NCBI GenBank assembly: GCA_002382735.1
Contig: DFZN01000021.1
Coordinates: 1 to 26,804 of the forward strand
Reading direction: 5' to 3'
Length of the DNA: 26,804 nucleotides
Origin: a bacterium UBP11_UBA4055
Lineage (GTDB): Bacteria > UBA4055
The translations under genes were made by a program, and so were the position numbers. Below are positions 8,973 to 16,586 of this stretch, piece by piece (position 1 is the first letter of the stretch; each line of letters opens with the position of its first letter). A model generated the notes under the pieces. It was not told where the DNA came from. It saw only the letters and a list, made by a program, of their open reading frames with translations, and searched no databases.

Positions 8973-9881
8973 ATGACCAAAAACTCTACTTTTACGGAAA
9001 TTCTTGAACAGTACTATGATTCGCTTCTGTTCGATAAAGGTCTAAGCAGGCTCTCTCTTGAGTCTTATGGGAACGATCTCAGGAGATATATTGATTTCCT
9101 GGAAGGCAAAGGGATTGTAAGCCCGGATGCTGTAAAAGCTTCGCACATAAGGGAGTTAATAATTCTGCTCAATGACCTTGGGCTGAATATATCTTCGGTC
9201 ATAAGAAACCTCTCTTCGATCAGGAACTTCCATAAATATATGGTTAACGAAGATATCTGCCAGAATAATCCCGCTCTGCACATCGAAACCCCGAAAAAAC
9301 CCGGTAAATACCCCGCAGTACTCTCTGTTGAAGAAGTTGAGAAAATATTTGCGGTACCTGATCTTTCTGTTCCTCTCGGTATAAGAGACAGGGCAATGCT
9401 GGAGATGCTTTATGCCTGCGGACTCAGAATTTCCGAACTCCTTTCAATTGAGTACAACTCAGTGATCTTTCCCGAAGGGATCGTAAGAGTGATCGGAAAA
9501 AGGAACAAGGAAAGGATAGTTCCTATAGGCTCAAGTGCTCTTGAAAATCTGAAGAAATATCTCGGTGATGTCAGGCCGGAACTAGCCGCAAAAGGAAAGT
9601 CAAAGAATATACTTTTTTTAAATTCGAGAGGTAATAAAATGTCGCGAATGGGGTTCTGGAAGATACTGAGAAAATATGTTCAGCTCGCGAATCTGTCCAT
9701 AGAGATCCACCCGCACACTTTCAGGCACTCTTTTGCTACCCATCTTCTTGAAGGCGGAGCCGATCTGCGCTCAGTTCAGGAGATGCTCGGACATTCTGAC
9801 ATCTCAACAACTCAGCTTTACACTCACATTGACAGAGAGCACTTAAAACAAATCTACAGGCAGTTCCATCCGAGGGGATAG
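8973..9881 (+). CDS. xerD: Tyrosine site-specific recombinase, XerC/XerD type
   Basis: 302 residues, the normal length for XerC/XerD, which resolve chromosome dimers at dif with FtsK. The N-terminal SAM-like core-binding domain spans about 1-105. The catalytic residues are all present: Arg152 (CGLRISE), Lys176 (GKRNKER), His248 and Arg251 (HTFRHSFATHLLEGG), His274 (LGHSDI) and nucleophile Tyr283 (TQLYTHI). It begins 3 bp after the export gene without a clear ribosome-binding site, so translation is probably coupled. No att- or integron-like sites or phage genes lie nearby, which favours the housekeeping role. Whether it is XerC or XerD cannot be settled here; the sequence leans XerD. Confidence 0.88.
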   Translation: MTKNSTFTEILEQYYDSLLFDKGLSRLSLESYGNDLRRYIDFLEGKGIVSPDAVKASHIRELIILLNDLGLNISSVIRNLSSIRNFHKYMVNEDICQNNPALHIETPKKPGKYPAVLSVEEVEKIFAVPDLSVPLGIRDRAMLEMLYACGLRISELLSIEYNSVIFPEGIVRVIGKRNKERIVPIGSSALENLKKYLGDVRPELAAKGKSKNILFLNSRGNKMSRMGFWKILRKYVQLANLSIEIHPHTFRHSFATHLLEGGADLRSVQEMLGHSDISTTQLYTHIDREHLKQIYRQFHPRG

Positions 9882-9893
9882 TGCTTTAAATGC

Positions 9894-9922
9894 TTGTAAA
9901 AGCTGTCAGTATAACTTATATT
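9894..9922 (+). promoter_or_regulatory. Promoter of the lolCD operon
   Basis: TTGTAA (9894-9899), a 17-base spacer and TATATT (9917-9922), about 30 bases before the GTG of lolC and after the xerD stop. Confidence 0.6.
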
Positions 9923-9952
9923 ACTCGGTGTAATTAAAACAGGAAAAACGCC

Positions 9953-11173
9953 GTGTCCTTCCTAGAGTTCTTCATAGCTAAAAGGTATCTTCAGGGTAAA
10001 AGAAAGACAGCTTTTATTTCAACTATCACCTATATTTCGTTCCTGGGTATCACCCTCGGTGTAGCAGTTCTTGTAATTGTCATATCTGTCATGAACGGAT
10101 TCGAGACCGAGGTCAGAACAAGATTCATCTCGAATGATTCGCATATAAGAATAAGATCGTTCAACGACAGGCCGTTCACATACGATAATAAGCTTCAGGA
10201 ACTTCTTTCTGCCGATTCGCTTATAAAAGGGCATTCCCCGTTCGTTGAATCCTATGGAATGATCAAAGGCGACTACACCGAAGGGTCTCTCGTAAGGGGA
10301 ATTGACATTACCACCATTTCTTCCGTATCTCTTCTGAGCGGACAGATCATAGCCGGTGATCTCGGTTTTGATGGGACAGCGTCCGGACTTCCTGGAATAA
10401 TTCTGGGCAAGGGAATGGCGGACAGGACAGCCTCGATCGTAGGCAGCGAGCTTTTCATTATTTCCCCCGCGATCAGCTCTACTTTCTCTCAGCCTCCGGT
10501 AATGAAATTCGAAGTTACCGGGATATTTGAATCCGGACTGGCTGAAGTGGACGGCGGACTCGTTTACATATCCCTCGGATCTGCTCAGAAACTGTTCAAA
10601 ATGACGGAGAAGATCAACGGAGTTTATATTGTCCTCTCTTCTATCGGAAATACCGATAAGATCAAATCTGAGCTGAACGAAAAGCTTGAATATCCGTTGA
10701 ACGCTGTATCATGGAAAGATATGCACAAGAATCTTTACGCATGGATGGAGATCGAGAAGATGATGATGGGTACTATTCTAAGCCTCATCGTGATAATTGC
10801 AGCTTTCAACATTCTTTCCGGTCTTATAATGATAGTAATGGAGAAGAAACAGGAGATAGGCATATTAATGGCCATGGGCGCTACAAGGTCGATGATCACG
10901 AGAATCTTTATAATTCAGGGAATGATCATTGGAGTGCTGGGAACCGTTTTCGGGATAATACTGGGCATTTCCGTGAGCCTGATCCAGCTTAAATATAAAA
11001 TAATTTCCCTTCCCGGAGATATTTATTTTATCAATGCTATGCCTGTTGAGATAAAAACGGCTGATGTAGTGATCATCGGCGCAGTCGCTCTTGCACTGAC
11101 TTTCTTTTCTACGGTCTATCCTTCCAGACAGGCTGGTAAAATGCTTCCGGGACAGATAATCAGAGACGAATAA
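9953..11173 (+). CDS. lolC: Lipoprotein-releasing ABC transporter permease, LolC/LolE family
   Basis: An inner-membrane permease that, with LolD, extracts lipoproteins bound for the outer membrane. The 406 residues have the MacB/FtsX topology: first membrane helix about 22-48 (ISFLGITLGVAVLVIVISVM), a large periplasmic domain about 50-265, then helices near 272-296, 318-343 and 371-390. The conserved cytoplasmic VMEKKQEIGILMAMGAT (295-311) follows helix 2. The start FFIAKRYLQGKRKTAFIS is typical of LolC/E. GTG start at 9953 with AGGA about 9 bases upstream. Only one permease gene is present, so the transporter may be a LolC-like homodimer, unless lolE lies elsewhere. lolD follows 15 bp downstream. 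Confidence 0.9.
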   Translation: MSFLEFFIAKRYLQGKRKTAFISTITYISFLGITLGVAVLVIVISVMNGFETEVRTRFISNDSHIRIRSFNDRPFTYDNKLQELLSADSLIKGHSPFVESYGMIKGDYTEGSLVRGIDITTISSVSLLSGQIIAGDLGFDGTASGLPGIILGKGMADRTASIVGSELFIISPAISSTFSQPPVMKFEVTGIFESGLAEVDGGLVYISLGSAQKLFKMTEKINGVYIVLSSIGNTDKIKSELNEKLEYPLNAVSWKDMHKNLYAWMEIEKMMMGTILSLIVIIAAFNILSGLIMIVMEKKQEIGILMAMGATRSMITRIFIIQGMIIGVLGTVFGIILGISVSLIQLKYKIISLPGDIYFINAMPVEIKTADVVIIGAVALALTFFSTVYPSRQAGKMLPGQIIRDE

Positions 11174-11188
11174 AATGAGAGATCGAAA

Positions 11189-11851
11189 ATGCTGGCGAAC
11201 ATAAAAGAACTTTATAAAAAATACACGATGGGTAAAAAAGACATACCCGTGCTTAAGGGTGTCAACCTTTCTTTGAATGAAGGCGAGATCGTGGCTGTAA
11301 TGGGAAAAAGCGGCGCAGGAAAATCTACCCTTCTAAATCTGATCGGAGCTCTTGATAAGCCCGACAGAGGTATAATTGAGTTCCGTAGTGAAAATATAAT
11401 AAATTACAGCGACAGAAAACTTGCCGAATTCAGGAACAGGAATATAGGATTCGTTTTTCAGTTCCATTATCTCCTTCCCGAATTCACATCTCTTGAGAAT
11501 ATCATGCTGCCCGGTCTTATAATGGGAAGCAACAGGACCGATCTTGAGAAACATGCAAATGAACTGCTTGAAGCCGTCGGGCTGTCCGACAGAAGAGGGC
11601 ACAAGAGCGCCGAACTTTCAGGCGGAGAGCAGCAGAGAGTGGCTTTTGCAAGAGCGCTGATCAACAAGCCTTCGCTGATACTGGCCGACGAACCCTCAGG
11701 AAATCTGGACAATGAATCCTCTGAAAGACTTCACGAACTCATGTGGGACCTTGCCAAAAAGAACAAAACGGCATTTCTTGTAGCCACTCACGACAGAAAT
11801 CTTGCCGAGAAGGCGGACAGGATCGTTAATATTATCGACGGAGTGATCTGA
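11189..11851 (+). CDS. lolD: Lipoprotein-releasing ABC transporter ATPase LolD
   Basis: The cytoplasmic ATPase that drives lipoprotein release with the permease encoded immediately upstream. Motifs in order: Walker A GKSGAGKST (39-47), Q-loop Gln91 in FVFQFHYLLPEFT, ABC signature LSGGEQQR (143-150), Walker B LILADEP (163-169), D-loop SGNLD, and switch His201 (ATHD). The 220-residue length fits LolD/MacB-type ATPases, and FQFHYLLPEFTSLENI is typical of LolD. Its stop overlaps the next start in TGATG. The operon also encodes a lipoprotein (the glutaminyl cyclase), a potential client. Confidence 0.93.
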   Translation: MLANIKELYKKYTMGKKDIPVLKGVNLSLNEGEIVAVMGKSGAGKSTLLNLIGALDKPDRGIIEFRSENIINYSDRKLAEFRNRNIGFVFQFHYLLPEFTSLENIMLPGLIMGSNRTDLEKHANELLEAVGLSDRRGHKSAELSGGEQQRVAFARALINKPSLILADEPSGNLDNESSERLHELMWDLAKKNKTAFLVATHDRNLAEKADRIVNIIDGVI

Positions 11852-12378
11852 TGAAATGCGATAAGTGCGGATCATTAAATGTAGTTACCAAGGTCGTCAT
11901 TCAGAACGATAAGGGAACTGAGGAGATCAATATGTGCCTTCAGTGTTTCCGTAAGTTTTTAAAAGACCACCCTGATATTCAAAACGGCCCCGCAGGTAGA
12001 TCCATCAACGATTTTCTTCTCGGAGCACTTGATTATCTCAACAAAGGGATAAGCACTCTAAATCAGAATCGCAGCATTACCGTATCAGACACGAGAATAT
12101 GTCCAAAATGTTCAACTCCGATCCTGATGATAAAAAAAGAAAAGAAGGCAGGCTGCGAGAAATGCTACGATATTTTCAGAAAAGAGATCAGCGATCATCT
12201 TTTTTATTCGACAGGTAAAAGGTACGATAACGGAGTTAGTACTGATGACAGCATAAAAAAAACTGCCGAATCGATAAAAGAAAAGATCAGTGCCGCTGTA
12301 AGATCCGAGAATTACGAGATCGCCGCGATGCTTAATGACGAATTGAAAAGATTAAAAAAAACAGGGGGTATAAGATGA
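11851..12378 (+). CDS. McsA-like protein with four CxxC knuckles and a UVR domain
   Basis: 175 residues with CxxC pairs at Cys3/Cys6, Cys29/Cys32, Cys84/Cys87 and Cys102/Cys105, likely holding two zinc ions. A C-terminal UvrB/UvrC (UVR) helix-loop-helix follows (about 140-170, IKEKISAAVRSENYEIAAML). This is the architecture of McsA, the activator of the protein-arginine kinase McsB in Firmicutes, and of related proteins of unknown role elsewhere. Here there is no mcsB, clpC or ctsR beside it; it lies between lolD and a small secreted protein, overlapping both by 1-4 bp. A role in protein quality control is therefore only a family-based guess. Confidence 0.8.
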   Translation: MKCDKCGSLNVVTKVVIQNDKGTEEINMCLQCFRKFLKDHPDIQNGPAGRSINDFLLGALDYLNKGISTLNQNRSITVSDTRICPKCSTPILMIKKEKKAGCEKCYDIFRKEISDHLFYSTGKRYDNGVSTDDSIKKTAESIKEKISAAVRSENYEIAAMLNDELKRLKKTGGIR

Positions 12379-12755
12379 AAAAAGCATTTATTTTTCTTAT
12401 GATATTAACATTCAGCCTTACGGCCGGTTCTAAAGACAATACTGACGGCCCCGCCCCTTCCTGGCAGCAGTCCGAATTTTTAAACATACAGCTTGGCGTC
12501 AGAGACAAGAACGCCTCAATGGAAAATTATGACGCGGTCTTCAAAGTTACCGACGAAGACGGCAGGAATGAATATGAGGCAACTGTAAAAGTAGCATCCG
12601 ATGAGTGGGGGTTCGTTCATTTCCCCGCAGATTTCTCTGTTTCAGCACTGGACGGAACTTATGAATGGAAATGTTTTGTCGGGGGTATTCAGGTGTCTTC
12701 CGGCACTTTCACCCTCAGCGATGATCAGAGAACCATAACATTACCGAAGAAATAA
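12375..12755 (+). CDS. Small exported protein, probable beta-sandwich, function unknown
   Basis: 126 residues: a signal peptide (MKKAFIFLMILTFSLTAGSK) and a body of alternating hydrophobic strands (YDAVFKVTDEDG, YEATVKVASDEWGFVHFPAD, GTYEWKCFVGGIQVSSGTF, RTITLPKK) that suggests an immunoglobulin- or carboxypeptidase-regulatory-like sandwich. No lipobox cysteine follows the signal; the only cysteine is in WKCFVG. It overlaps the mcsA-like gene in ATGA and is one base from the ATP-grasp gene, so all are co-translated. I do not recognise the family. Confidence 0.7.
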   Translation: MKKAFIFLMILTFSLTAGSKDNTDGPAPSWQQSEFLNIQLGVRDKNASMENYDAVFKVTDEDGRNEYEATVKVASDEWGFVHFPADFSVSALDGTYEWKCFVGGIQVSSGTFTLSDDQRTITLPKK

Positions 12756-12756
12756 T

Positions 12757-13677
12757 ATGAAACTCGGGATATTAACAGCTACAATTTCGGAATGCGAATT
12801 CTTCCCCAACATCATTGATCTGAAAATTATCGGGGAAAGAAAAGGTCATAAAGTCGATCTTTTTAAGAACGGTGAGTTTAACCTGTTAATCGACTCGGTA
12901 AAGACATCGCTCTACTACAACAAAAAACCGTTCGACCCGTGTGATTACGATATAATTCTTAACAGGCTGTCCGTGAAAGAAAAAAGCAATGCGGAATATT
13001 ATATCGTGAACGAATTCACCAAATGCGGAGTTCCTGTAGTTAACTCTCCCGACTCGATAATGAAAGCCCGGAATAAACTCCTTTCTCTTCAGATAATGTC
13101 GTCACTGGGCGTAAAGATCACGAGATCAGCTATAATCAGACGCCCGGAGGATATTGATAATGTACTTCATCAATTCCATTTTCCGCTTATAATAAAGAAC
13201 ATCTTCGGATCTTTAGGCAGCTCAACTCTGCTTGTTTACGATATAAAACAGCTCGTCTCAACGATCGACTGGATCTGGAATGTCAACAGGAATGAGATAT
13301 TTCTTATACAGGATTTTATCAGATCTGAAGACAACACGGTTTCCGACTTCAGAGTGTTCATACTCGGCGGCGAGATCATCGGAGCAATGAAAAGAACGAA
13401 TTCGGACAAAGATTTCCGCGCCAATTTTAAAAGAGGGGCTTCTGTAGCGAAAGCGATCCTTACAAAGGAGGAAGAGAAACAGTGCCTCCTTATCGCGGAA
13501 AGATTCGGACTTGAGATCGCGGGCGTTGATTTTATCAGGAGCTGTGACGGTCCGGTATTTTTAGAGATAAATTCAAATCCGGGACTGGACGGGATCAGGC
13601 AGGCTACCAGATCGGCTGATTTCGACATTCTTGAAAAGATCATCGACAGGCTGGATGAAAAAAAGAGGAAGAAATGA
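12757..13677 (+). CDS. RimK-family ATP-grasp ligase
   Basis: 306 residues with the RimK-like layout: an N-terminal domain (to about 95), the central SPDSIMKARNKLLSLQIMSS segment (97-116), an ATP-binding glycine loop NIFGSLGSST (148-157), the adenine region IFLIQDFI (181-188), DFRVFILGG (197-205), RANFKRGAS (221-229) and the metal/phosphate residues of FLEINSNPG (268-276). RimK enzymes ligate amino acids, usually glutamate, to a carboxyl group of a protein or small molecule. The loop reads GSLGSS where RimK proper has GSQGIGV, so the substrate may differ. The stop overlaps the downstream glutaminyl cyclase start in ATGA. Substrate unknown. Confidence 0.85.
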   Translation: MKLGILTATISECEFFPNIIDLKIIGERKGHKVDLFKNGEFNLLIDSVKTSLYYNKKPFDPCDYDIILNRLSVKEKSNAEYYIVNEFTKCGVPVVNSPDSIMKARNKLLSLQIMSSLGVKITRSAIIRRPEDIDNVLHQFHFPLIIKNIFGSLGSSTLLVYDIKQLVSTIDWIWNVNRNEIFLIQDFIRSEDNTVSDFRVFILGGEIIGAMKRTNSDKDFRANFKRGASVAKAILTKEEEKQCLLIAERFGLEIAGVDFIRSCDGPVFLEINSNPGLDGIRQATRSADFDILEKIIDRLDEKKRKK

Positions 13678-14438
13678 AACATCTGATTCTCTTACTTTCT
13701 GTCTTCATGGCGATCTCGGCATGCAGCAAAGGGACAACCCCCGAAGCCGACTATGAGATTATTAATATCTATCCGCATAACACAACATACTTCACTCAGG
13801 GATTTGAGTTCAGAGGCGACACTCTGGTGGAAGGGACAGGCCATTACGAAAACTCAAAGCTTCTAAAATACGATCACACAAATTCACAGATATACGCAGA
13901 GATCAACCTGTCTTCCGCTTTTTTCGGAGAAGGCGTCACTATTTTGAACGGCAAAGTCTATCAACTTACCTGGACAAGCGGAATCTGTCTTGTCTATGAC
14001 TATGAAACTCTTACTCAGGAAAATACTTTTTCATATACTGGTGAAGGCTGGGGGCTCTGCAATGACGGCACTGATCTGATCAACAGTGACGGTTCAAGCA
14101 CAATATATTTCAGAAGTGCGGCTGATTTCTCTATAAAAAGAACTGTTACGGTCAGTACATCGAGCGGAATTAATGTTGATGAGATAAACGAACTCGAGTA
14201 TGCGAACGGGCTTATATGGGCCAACATCTGGGGTGAGAACTCGATCATTTCGATCGACCCGACAACAGGTAATGTTGAAGGAAGGTACGACCTCTCAGAC
14301 CTCAGAGAACTGGCAATAAATGAATATTCCGGATCTAATGTACTCAACGGGATCGCCTATAAAGACAGCAGCTTTTTTGTCACAGGAAAATACTGGCCGA
14401 ACATTTTCGAAATAAAACTGAATGATCAGAGGCCTTAA
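13674..14438 (+). CDS. Glutaminyl-peptide cyclotransferase (beta-propeller type), lipoprotein
   Basis: Glutaminyl cyclases of the plant/bacterial beta-propeller family (PF05096) turn N-terminal glutamine into pyroglutamate. Visible family segments: TTYFTQGFEFRGDTLVEGTG, ENSKLLKYD, FGEGVTILNGKVYQLTW, GEGWGLCNDGTDLINSDGSS, ELEYANGLIWANIW and a terminal VLNGIAYKDSSFFVTGKYWP. The N-terminus is a lipoprotein signal with lipobox ISAC (Cys17), so the enzyme is membrane-anchored outside the cytoplasm; residue +2 is Ser, not Asp, compatible with outer-membrane sorting by Lol. 254 residues is normal. It is the last gene of the lolC operon. Confidence 0.9.
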   Translation: MKHLILLLSVFMAISACSKGTTPEADYEIINIYPHNTTYFTQGFEFRGDTLVEGTGHYENSKLLKYDHTNSQIYAEINLSSAFFGEGVTILNGKVYQLTWTSGICLVYDYETLTQENTFSYTGEGWGLCNDGTDLINSDGSSTIYFRSAADFSIKRTVTVSTSSGINVDEINELEYANGLIWANIWGENSIISIDPTTGNVEGRYDLSDLRELAINEYSGSNVLNGIAYKDSSFFVTGKYWPNIFEIKLNDQRP

Positions 14439-14481
14439 TGGGATTTTGATTAGAAGCGAAAAAATAATCGAGAAAATTCCC

Positions 14482-14510
14482 TTGACATAAAACCTATAAA
14501 TTTTTATATT
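14482..14510 (+). promoter_or_regulatory. Promoter of tRNA-Lys
   Basis: TTGACA (14482-14487), a 17-base spacer and TATATT (14505-14510). The consensus -35 and short distance (24 bases to the tRNA) fit a strong stable-RNA promoter. Confidence 0.8.
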
Positions 14511-14534
14511 TGGCACTGCTTTTTAAAAGCGGAT

Positions 14535-14610
14535 GGGAAAGTAGCTCAGTTGGTAGAGCACCGCCCTTTTAAGGCGATGGTCGACGGTTCGAGTCCGTCC
14601 TCTCTCACCA
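14535..14610 (+). tRNA. tRNA-Lys (anticodon UUU)
   Basis: A 76-base cloverleaf with the CCA end encoded. D arm GCTC-AGTTGGTA-GAGC, anticodon loop CTTTTAA with UUU at 34-36, variable loop TGGTC, and T arm GACGG-TTCGAGT-CCGTC. Two helix positions are A-C oppositions: 5-68 in the acceptor stem and 27-43 at the top of the anticodon stem; 2-71 is G-U. It is a single-gene unit with its own promoter and terminator. Confidence 0.95.
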
Positions 14611-14640
14611 AAGCCCCGTAAAACGGGGCTTTTTTTATTT
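14611..14640 (+). terminator. Rho-independent terminator of tRNA-Lys
   Basis: A perfect 9-bp stem AAGCCCCGT / ACGGGGCTT (14611-14619 with 14623-14631) and an AAA loop, followed by a long T tract. It begins on the base after the CCA end. Confidence 0.95.
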
Positions 14641-14655
14641 TTTTTCTCCCTGAAT

Positions 14656-14684
14656 TTGCGATTTGTCGGATTTTTTCTTATATT
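14656..14684 (+). promoter_or_regulatory. Promoter of the GNAT/racemase pair
   Basis: TTGCGA (14656-14661), a 17-base spacer and TATATT (14679-14684), about 47 bases before the TTG start at 14732. It lies just after the tRNA terminator. Confidence 0.6.
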
Positions 14685-14731
14685 AAAAAACAATGTAAGC
14701 CCATTTCGCTAATTAAATAAGGGGGTCTGTT

Positions 14732-15172
14732 TTGTTTGAAATCAAAGTATTTGATCGGGATAATTTACCGAACGAAAATGAAAAAAAAGCTGTTCTTGAT
14801 TTTTTGTATGAAAATCTTGAGAATTACGGGGACCCTAAAGCCGATATACTCAAAGCTATGGATTACGCTCTGAAATTATCAGAATCTTTCGGCGGTTTTA
14901 TTCTTTCAGGTACCGAGAATGGCAAAGTTATCGGAGCAGTAGTTGTTAATAAGACCGGAATGAAGGATTATATTCCCGAGAATGTGCTTGTTTATATAGC
15001 AACGCATAAAGAACACCGAGGAAAAGGTATCGGAAAAAAACTGATGCAGAAAGCGGTCGGGACGGCTGAGGGTTCGCTTGCTTTGCATGTCGAGCCTGAT
15101 AATCCTGCAAGATTCCTCTACGAAAAGATCGGCTTTACGACAAAATATATTGAAATGCGTTATAAAAAATAG
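14732..15172 (+). CDS. GNAT-family N-acetyltransferase
   Basis: 146 residues with a clear GNAT core: strands GGFILSGTENGKVIGAVVV and VLVYIATHKEHRG, the acetyl-CoA pyrophosphate loop HRGKGIGKKLM (95-105), then ALHVEPDNPARFLYEKIGF (117-135), the usual C-terminal motif. The TTG at 14732 is used because GGGGG lies six bases upstream and the coding pattern begins there. It is 8 bp from a racemase-like gene and probably shares its transcript, suggesting that the acetyl acceptor is an amino acid or its derivative; this is inference. Confidence 0.85.
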   Translation: MFEIKVFDRDNLPNENEKKAVLDFLYENLENYGDPKADILKAMDYALKLSESFGGFILSGTENGKVIGAVVVNKTGMKDYIPENVLVYIATHKEHRGKGIGKKLMQKAVGTAEGSLALHVEPDNPARFLYEKIGFTTKYIEMRYKK

Positions 15173-15180
15173 AGGCTTCA

Positions 15181-16257
15181 GTGGCATACATTACTTTCAA
15201 CTCGATAAAGCTTTCCGAAAATTTCAACTATCTCGACTCTATCTTTAATAAAAACAGGATAAAATGGTCAGTCGTCACAAAGCTTTTATGCGGGAATAAA
15301 CTCTATATAAGCGAACTTTTGAAACTTGACCTTCAGCAGACCGCGGACTCAAGAATTTCAAATCTCAGAATGATCAAGTCTCTGAACCCGGAGATAGAAA
15401 CCATCTATATCAAACCCCCTGCTAAACATGCGGTGAACAGCGTTGTAAAATACGCAGACATCAGCCTGAATACGAGCATCAGCACTATCAAGCTTCTGTC
15501 ACTTGAAGCGGTCAGCCAGAAAAAGATACATAAGATCATCATAATGATTGAAATGGGTGAGCTTCGTGAAGGAATTATGCGCGACGACCTTATATCCTTT
15601 TATTCTGAAGTATTTGAGCTTCCGAACATAGAGGTAATCGGGATCGGAACAAACCTGGCATGTCTGTACGGAGTTCTGCCGAACAATGACAAGCTGATCC
15701 AGCTTAGCCTTTATAAGCAGCTTATCGAAGCAAAATTCAACAAGAAAATCCCACTTGTGTCGGGCGGAGCGTCCGTTACGATCCCGCTGATATTCAACCG
15801 CACACTTCCGAAAGGTATAAATCACTTCAGGGTAGGCGAGACTCTTTTTCTCGGAACGGATGTATATCATGATTCGACCTTTGAAAAAATGCATAACGAT
15901 GTTTTCAGGCTGTTCGCAGAAATAATCGAGCTTATTGAGAAACCTGTTGTTCCTATGGGTGAGATGGGCACTAATGTCAAGGGAGAATCGGCGGAAGTGA
16001 ACGAGGAGGATTATGGTAAAACAACAAAAAGAGCCCTGATCGACATAGGTCTTCTTGATATCGAGGAGAATCAGATACTTCCGATCGATCCCCATATTGA
16101 GATCGTGGGTGCAAGCTCGGATATGATAGTGATCAATCTCGGAAGCAATGAAAAGAACTACAAAGTCGGAGATTTTCTAGAGTTCCGAATGACTTATATG
16201 GGAACTGTCAGGATAATGAATTCAAAATATATCGAAAAACGCCTTGCCGTGAAATGA
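15181..16257 (+). CDS. PLP-dependent amino-acid racemase, alanine/ornithine racemase family
   Basis: 358 residues with an alanine-racemase-like N-terminal barrel. The segment WSVVTKLLCGN gives the PLP lysine as Lys34, followed by DSRISNLRMIKSL, YADISLNTSISTIKLLS, MIEMGELREGIM, VIGIGTNLACLYGVLP, SGGASVTIPLI and LPKGINHFRVGETLFLG. These blocks match the ornithine-racemase-like (Orr) group rather than classical Alr, which has a separate C-terminal beta domain with a catalytic tyrosine. GTG start at 15181 with GAGG a few bases before. The substrate could be ornithine, lysine, alanine or another amino acid. Downstream lies a FemAB-like gene, pointing weakly to cell-wall chemistry. Confidence 0.85.
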   Translation: MAYITFNSIKLSENFNYLDSIFNKNRIKWSVVTKLLCGNKLYISELLKLDLQQTADSRISNLRMIKSLNPEIETIYIKPPAKHAVNSVVKYADISLNTSISTIKLLSLEAVSQKKIHKIIIMIEMGELREGIMRDDLISFYSEVFELPNIEVIGIGTNLACLYGVLPNNDKLIQLSLYKQLIEAKFNKKIPLVSGGASVTIPLIFNRTLPKGINHFRVGETLFLGTDVYHDSTFEKMHNDVFRLFAEIIELIEKPVVPMGEMGTNVKGESAEVNEEDYGKTTKRALIDIGLLDIEENQILPIDPHIEIVGASSDMIVINLGSNEKNYKVGDFLEFRMTYMGTVRIMNSKYIEKRLAVK

Positions 16258-16320
16258 TCATTCCTTACTTAAACTATGACGCGTGTCAATTTGAAATATT
16301 TTACTTTCAATTCACGGTAA

Positions 16321-16566
16321 ATTTCTCACATTACAGGCCATGGACGAAGGAATAGCGGCGCTCTGATCGGATATTTTATTTTCAGGCACTTTTTCGGACC
16401 GGCGGTGTTCGGTGTTGTCTTTGCCGGGGTCGCAGGCATAATGGTATTTATTTCTCTTGACGAACTTCTGCCTACTGCCGAAAAATACGGCGAGCATCAT
16501 GTGGCGATATACGGACTCGTTGCAGGAATGGTGGTCATGGCCGCCAGTTTGTTGCTTTTTATTTAA
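16321..16566 (+). pseudogene. C-terminal relic of a ZIP (ZupT-like) metal transporter
   Basis: The frame translates to SGALIGYFIFRHFFGPAVFG, then AGIMVFISLDELLPTAEKYG and IYGLVAGMVVMAASLLLFI. This is the last three membrane helices of a ZIP-family zinc/iron transporter, including the LDELLP motif. An in-frame TAA at 16318-16320 closes it upstream, there is no start codon before residue 40, and the preceding sequence holds nothing resembling the missing N-terminal two-thirds. It is a decayed remnant filling the 329-base gap between the racemase and FemAB-like genes. A new use as a short peptide is unlikely. Confidence 0.75.
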
Positions 16567-16580
16567 AATTTTCTTAAATT
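16552..16580 (+). promoter_or_regulatory. Possible promoter of the FemAB-like gene (near-leaderless)
   Basis: TTGCTT (16552-16557), a 17-base spacer and TAAATT (16575-16580). The ATG at 16587 is 7 bases from the -10, so transcription would begin at or beside the start codon. No Shine-Dalgarno sequence precedes the ATG, consistent with a leaderless message. Confidence 0.4.
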
Positions 16581-16586
16581 CTGTTC

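Noticed and set aside
8973..9881. Mobile-element integrase
   Set aside because: The length, catalytic set and absence of att-like repeats, excision genes or phage genes favour housekeeping XerC/XerD.
15499..16095. 198-codon minus-strand open frame
   Set aside because: It is a shadow of the racemase gene, which covers the whole stretch with conserved PLP-enzyme blocks.
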